This document shows positions 14,288 to 17,297 of a stretch of DNA of 17,297 bases, piece after piece. The DNA is from an uncultured Pirellulaceae bacterium. Its GTDB lineage: Bacteria > Planctomycetota > Planctomycetia > Pirellulales > Pirellulaceae. A program made the translations under genes and the position numbers. Location of the stretch: NCBI GenBank assembly GCA_934278005.1, contig CAKQWG010000065.1:1-17297 (forward strand), written 5' to 3'. The notes beneath the pieces are model-generated. The model was not told where the DNA came from, searched no databases, and saw only the letters and a program-made list of their open reading frames with translations. The stretch's first letter is position 1. Each line of letters begins with the position of its first letter.

Positions 14288-15295
14288 CTAGTTGCCGTTG
14301 ACGATGCCTCCCAGGTTGCCTTTCTTGAAAGCGAGCGCCATGGCGCGTGGCACCTCGGCCTCTGCTAGTACCAAGTTGGCGCGGTTCTCAGCCACGCTGG
14401 CGCGGTTCTCCTGCTCGGTGGCGATGGCTTCGGCGCGACGCTGTTCGGCCAAGGCGCGAGCCACGCGCACATCGGCTTCGGCTTGGTCGGCGCGCAGCCG
14501 CGCCCCGATGTTATCGCCCACGTCGATGTCGGCGATGTCGATCGAGACAATCTGGAATGCGGTCTGAGCGTCTAGGCCGCGGCGAAGCACGGTGCGCGAG
14601 ATCATGTCGGGATTCTCCAGCACGGTTTGGTGCGTCGGGCTTGAACCGATCGAGCTGATGATGCTCTCGCCCACTCGAGCGATGATCGTCTCCTCAGTTG
14701 CTCCGCCGATGAGTTGTTCCAGGTTGGTGCGCACGGTGACTCGGGTGCGCACGCGCAATTCCACCCCGTCGCGGGCGATCGCGCTGAGCGTGGCTTTGCC
14801 GCTGCGCCGTGGGTCGGGGCAATCGATGACCTTGGGTTGCACGCTGGTGCGAACGGCATCTTGCACGTCGCGACCCGCTAGGTCGATGGCTGCGGCGCGG
14901 TCAAAGTCCAGATCGATGCCAGCTCGATGCGCGGCGATGATGGCTTGGATGACGTTCATGACATTGCCGCCGGCCAAATAGTGGGCTTCTAAACGCTGAG
15001 TCAAAATGCCGTTGCGGGAGGTGATGTCAAGTCCGGCCTGTGCGGCCATGATCTTCGCATGCACGATGATCGGTGCGCGAACTTGTCGGAAGTACATGCC
15101 GATCAGGCTCAGCATCGAGACGCGCGCGCTGGCCGCAAAGGCTTGAATCCACAACGCCCCGAAGGCAAAGAAGGACACGACAATGAACAGAGCCACCACC
15201 GCCAAGAGGCCGATGGCGACCCACCAAGCGATCGTCGTTGGGCTAAGAGACGCCTGAGCCAGTGGAAGCCAAAATACATTCGCAAATGACAGCAT
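14288..15295 (-). CDS. floA: Flotillin-like protein FloA
   Basis: 335 residues, close to the usual FloA length. One N-terminal membrane segment (about 22-48) is followed by [41 protein letters not shown], the SPFH-like domain ([35 protein letters not shown], seen in parts) and [21 protein letters not shown]. The C-terminal Ala/Glu-rich coiled coil ([31 protein letters not shown]) and the ending AFKKGNLGG are typical. FloA organises functional membrane microdomains in bacteria. In Bacillus it is next to a NfeD-like gene; none is present on either side here. The ATG at 15295 has no clear ribosome binding site. Confidence 0.93.
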   Translation of the reverse strand: MLSFANVFWLPLAQASLSPTTIAWWVAIGLLAVVALFIVVSFFAFGALWIQAFAASARVSMLSLIGMYFRQVRAPIIVHAKIMAAQAGLDITSRNGILTQRLEAHYLAGGNVMNVIQAIIAAHRAGIDLDFDRAAAIDLAGRDVQDAVRTSVQPKVIDCPDPRRSGKATLSAIARDGVELRVRTRVTVRTNLEQLIGGATEETIIARVGESIISSIGSSPTHQTVLENPDMISRTVLRRGLDAQTAFQIVSIDIADIDVGDNIGARLRADQAEADVRVARALAEQRRAEAIATEQENRASVAENRANLVLAEAEVPRAMALAFKKGNLGGIVNGN

Positions 15296-15615
15296 ATTTG
15301 GTACTCAGTAAGGTCCGAAGGTGTGGCGGCAGGGAACAGCGCGAGCATGCATTCGTGCTGCAGCGCGATCCGGCATTTGCTCCATGGTAACGTTTGCCCG
15401 CCATTTTAGAAGCTAAGCAAGCGGGAATGCAACTCCGCAGGGAGATCGGCTGTGACTTGCAATGGCTGAAGAATTTGCAATTGCACTGAGGTTTTACGCC
15501 CAATCTCGGCCGCAAGTCGCTATATTGAGGGTTTGTGTGTGGCCGCATGTGGGGTTCGTTCGCCGCCGAACTTGGCCTTCGTAGGGCGTACTACGATTCG
15601 ATAGGAAACAGACCA
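15296..15615. promoter_or_regulatory. Divergent intergenic region between floA and the DUF1559 gene
   Basis: 320 bases, no gene supported. TTGCAAT occurs at 15457-15463 and 15475-15481, followed by TTGCACT at 15481-15487. A -10-like TATATT is at 15521-15526, but I find no matching -35 at standard spacing. Promoters for both flanking genes must lie here. Confidence 0.4.
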
Positions 15616-16542
15616 ATGGGACGCAAAGTTGGATTTAATTTGGTGGAGCTGTTAGTGGTCATCGCGATCATCGGCCTCCTGATTGGTCTGTTGCTGCCGG
15701 CTGTGCAGGCTGCGCGGGAGGCCGCGCGGAGGATGAGTTGCAGCAACAACATGAAGCAGATGTCGTTGTCCCTACACAACTACGAGAGCTCCCACAAAAG
15801 GTTTCCCTTTGGTTGGAACAGCCACGGATCGCTCTGGTCAGCTATGATTTTGCCGTTCATCGAGCACAGCCAACTCTACGACACGCTCGTCTTTGCGGAG
15901 AGTTCCAACTGGGCTGCTAACGGTAGCACCAATGAAGCGGCCGCCAGCGTGCTGATCCGCATGTATCGCTGCCCGAGCATGCCCATTGAAGAGCACCTGG
16001 ACAACGATGGCATCCCGGGACGCGTCCCGGTGAGCTACCGGGCGGCGGGTGGTAGCCAGGTCACCTCCGACGACGATAGCTCCATCATTGCCGGTACGAA
16101 GTCTTTCGAAGACCTGAATTTGAATGGTATCTTTTGGGCCTGCAGCAGCGTCGACTTTGGCAGTATTGCCGACGGAACCAGCCAGACTGTTGCCTTGGGT
16201 GAAACCGCCACCGATCCACACTTTGTCAAAGATGGCAACGCGCTGGATGTGTGGGCGATCGGCTCGCCGCAGATCGATCCCTGCCGTTGCACCGGCAGCA
16301 CACACGGGACGGAGTTTAGCGAGGCAGCGGGAAGTTTCTACATGTCGATGAACCTTCGCATTCAAGATCCCGGTGCGTCGGGGCGCCTGATTGAATTGGC
16401 CTTTGGCAGCTATCACATTGGCGGAGCTCACTTTGGTTTGGCCGATGGATCTGTGCATTTCTTATCTAACAATATCGATCTGACCACCTACCACAACTTG
16501 GGCGCTCGCAACGATGGCCAAGTCGCGTCGATCGCGCAGTAG
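15616..16542 (+). CDS. DUF1559 family pseudopilin-like protein
   Basis: 308 residues from the ATG at 15616, chosen because AGGAAA lies 7 nt upstream and the prepilin signal starts right after it. The N-terminus MGRKVGFNLVELLVVIAIIG has the type IV prepilin motif: cleavage expected between Gly6 and Phe7, with Glu11 as the fifth residue of the mature form, then a 20-residue hydrophobic helix. LLPAVQAAREAARRMSCSNN and the C-terminal SYHIGGAHFGLADGSVHFLSNNI are hallmarks of DUF1559 (H-x-G-G-x-H/N and DGSV-x-F). The family is hugely expanded in planctomycetes; its role is unproven, with pseudopilin-like fibre or secretion functions proposed. The lipoprotein gene follows 41 nt later, likely the same operon. 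Confidence 0.95.
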   Translation: MGRKVGFNLVELLVVIAIIGLLIGLLLPAVQAAREAARRMSCSNNMKQMSLSLHNYESSHKRFPFGWNSHGSLWSAMILPFIEHSQLYDTLVFAESSNWAANGSTNEAAASVLIRMYRCPSMPIEEHLDNDGIPGRVPVSYRAAGGSQVTSDDDSSIIAGTKSFEDLNLNGIFWACSSVDFGSIADGTSQTVALGETATDPHFVKDGNALDVWAIGSPQIDPCRCTGSTHGTEFSEAAGSFYMSMNLRIQDPGASGRLIELAFGSYHIGGAHFGLADGSVHFLSNNIDLTTYHNLGARNDGQVASIAQ

Positions 16543-16583
16543 CGCAAGCGGGCTTGGCTTTCACCCATCTCGGAGCAATTGTC

Positions 16584-17099
16584 ATGGCGTGTAGCGACCG
16601 GTCGCCAATTCACTTCGCTTGGCTTACGCTTATGCTCGCCTGCGGTTGCGCCACGCGTCCACAGGCGGATTACCGCAGTCTGGGCCTAGTCGAGGTGGCT
16701 GGGGTCATTACGTTGGACGATCAACCCGTGCCACAGGCCGCCATCTTTTTTCATCAACATGGTGGTAGTTACAGCTACGGGATCACCGACGACTCTGGCC
16801 GCTATGTGGCCATGTTCAATTCAGAGAAGTCGGGAGTTCTTCCCGGTCCGAAGTTGGTTGAGATCTCCACCGTCCACAGCCCGGTGCCCGGCGGGCTAGC
16901 GAACGGTGTGGGCGACGAGGAGTCTGATCAAGGCGCCCAGGAGCTAGCTCGCGAGCAGTGGGCCAAGCAGAGCAAAAAACGCGAGAGAATTCCCGCCTGC
17001 TACAACACTCACGGAAAGCTGAAGGTGAACATTGAGCGTTCTGACCGGAGTTTTGACTTTCAGCTTAAGAGTGATTGTTCAACGAGTTCGGCCAGCTAG
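16584..17099 (+). CDS. Transthyretin/carboxypeptidase-regulatory-like lipoprotein
   Basis: 171 residues from the ATG at 16584, with GGAG at 16572-16575. The N-terminus is a hydrophobic signal (HFAWLTLMLACGCA) with two cysteines at 20 and 22; the lipobox is imperfect for both, so lipidation is likely but not certain. Residues 35-98 (LVEVAGVITLDDQPVPQAAIFF, given as VEVAGVITLDDQPVP, then YGITDDSGRYVAMF and GVLPGPKLVEIS) match the beta-sandwich of planctomycete transthyretin-like proteins. A charged region (EESDQGAQELAREQWAKQSKK) precedes RERIPACYNTHGKL, the usual 'IP-x-x-Y' ending. Such lipoproteins typically sit beside DUF1559 genes, as here; the function is unknown. Confidence 0.85.
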   Translation: MACSDRSPIHFAWLTLMLACGCATRPQADYRSLGLVEVAGVITLDDQPVPQAAIFFHQHGGSYSYGITDDSGRYVAMFNSEKSGVLPGPKLVEISTVHSPVPGGLANGVGDEESDQGAQELAREQWAKQSKKRERIPACYNTHGKLKVNIERSDRSFDFQLKSDCSTSSAS

Positions 17100-17107
17100 C
17101 TTTGTCG

Positions 17108-17126
17108 CTGATCGCTCCGCGATCAG
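17108..17126. repeat. Hairpin CTGATCGC-TCC-GCGATCAG
   Basis: A perfect 8-bp stem with loop TCC, 8 nt after the lipoprotein stop. There is no strong T tract behind it. The core is related to the hairpin at 17226 in opposite orientation. Confidence 0.7.
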
Positions 17127-17201
17127 ATGCTCTTGATGTTTCGCCACTAATCACATTTCGCTGGTGTTCTACCTATATGGTCAGCAGCGTTTGTTGTCCG
17201 A

Positions 17202-17242
17202 GCGGTCTTGGGTTAACTTCAGCCAGGACCGCGGAGCGGTCC
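17202..17242. repeat. Three-armed palindrome with GGACCGC-GGA-GCGGTCC hairpin
   Basis: GGACCGC (17226-17232), loop GGA, GCGGTCC (17236-17242): perfect 7-bp stem. An alternative partner GCGGTCTTGG (17202-17211) can pair with CCAGGACCGC (17223-17232) over 10 bp including one G-U. The two foldings exclude each other. Confidence 0.65.
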
Positions 17243-17246
17243 ACGA

Positions 17247-17297
17247 GTGCGCCTGTGAGGGCGATTGAATTGTCGGGTGAAAGTCCTGATCGGGGAA
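17247..17297 (+). ncRNA. Possible 5' end of a group II intron, cut by the window edge
   Basis: From 17247 the sequence starts GTGCGCC, matching the GUGYG 5' consensus of group II introns. It continues with a CGCC/GGCG mini-stem (17250-17253 with 17260-17263) and TCGGGTGAAAGTCCTGA (17273-17289), the GGGUGAAAGUCC type of motif common in domain I of bacterial introns. It starts 4 nt after a hairpin, the site preferred by class C introns. Only 51 nt are visible, so this is tentative. Confidence 0.4.

Noticed and set aside
15535..15615. GTG start at 15535 for the DUF1559 protein
   Set aside because: It would put 27 extra residues before the prepilin motif; the ATG at 15616 has a good ribosome binding site and a normal short leader.
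17108..17126. Intrinsic terminator for the lipoprotein gene
   Set aside because: The stem is good but no T run follows on the plus strand; kept as a repeat hairpin instead.

Overview
The window most likely comes from a planctomycete of the Pirellulaceae type (Rhodopirellula/Blastopirellula relatives). This rests on gene content: a DUF1559 pseudopilin-like protein followed by a transthyretin-like lipoprotein, the Planctomycetes/Chlamydiae/Verrucomicrobia 'small basic protein', a FloA flotillin, and Gfo/Idh/MocA dehydrogenases, one of them exported. Most genes look GC-rich, many ribosome binding sites are weak, and gene borders carry many short palindromic repeats.

Region 1 (1-3383) is the 3' part of a polymorphic-toxin locus. 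An Rhs/YD-repeat protein open at the left edge ends at the DPSGL core motif and continues into a lower-GC tip that looks like a papain-fold cysteine-protease-type toxin. A 105-residue probable immunity protein follows 12 nt later. Further on lies an orphan barstar-like protein that does not match the present toxin, probably left from an earlier tip.

Region 2 (about 3384-4100) is a decayed REP/RAYT locus: a Y1 (HUH) transposase without its N-terminus, cut at its 3' side exactly where a 67-bp tandemly duplicated REP-like palindromic repeat begins.

Region 3 (4020-6912, minus strand) holds a DUF4432 aldose-epimerase-like gene overlapping an ArnT/GT39-like membrane glycosyltransferase, then the small basic protein gene with a clear intrinsic terminator.

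Region 4 (7316-11813, plus strand) is a probable sugar or polyol catabolic cluster: a cupin/phosphomannose-isomerase-like protein, a xylose-isomerase-like TIM barrel protein, a cytoplasmic Gfo/Idh/MocA dehydrogenase and an AcpH-like protein. The divergent leader upstream has a terminator-like hairpin and three ATAGATA repeats, which could be regulatory.

Region 5 (11816-17099) contains an exported dehydrogenase-like protein (minus), a HEAT-repeat protein (plus), FloA (minus), and the DUF1559 plus lipoprotein pair (plus). The right edge has two related hairpins and, from about 17247, what looks like the first 51 nt of a group II intron.

No tRNA, rRNA or CRISPR was recognised. The most unusual aspects are the toxin/orphan-immunity arrangement, the decayed RAYT abutting its likely REP repeats, and at least five distinct palindromic or tandem repeat families at gene borders in 17 kb. 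Functions are assigned by motif recognition only; no database search was possible.
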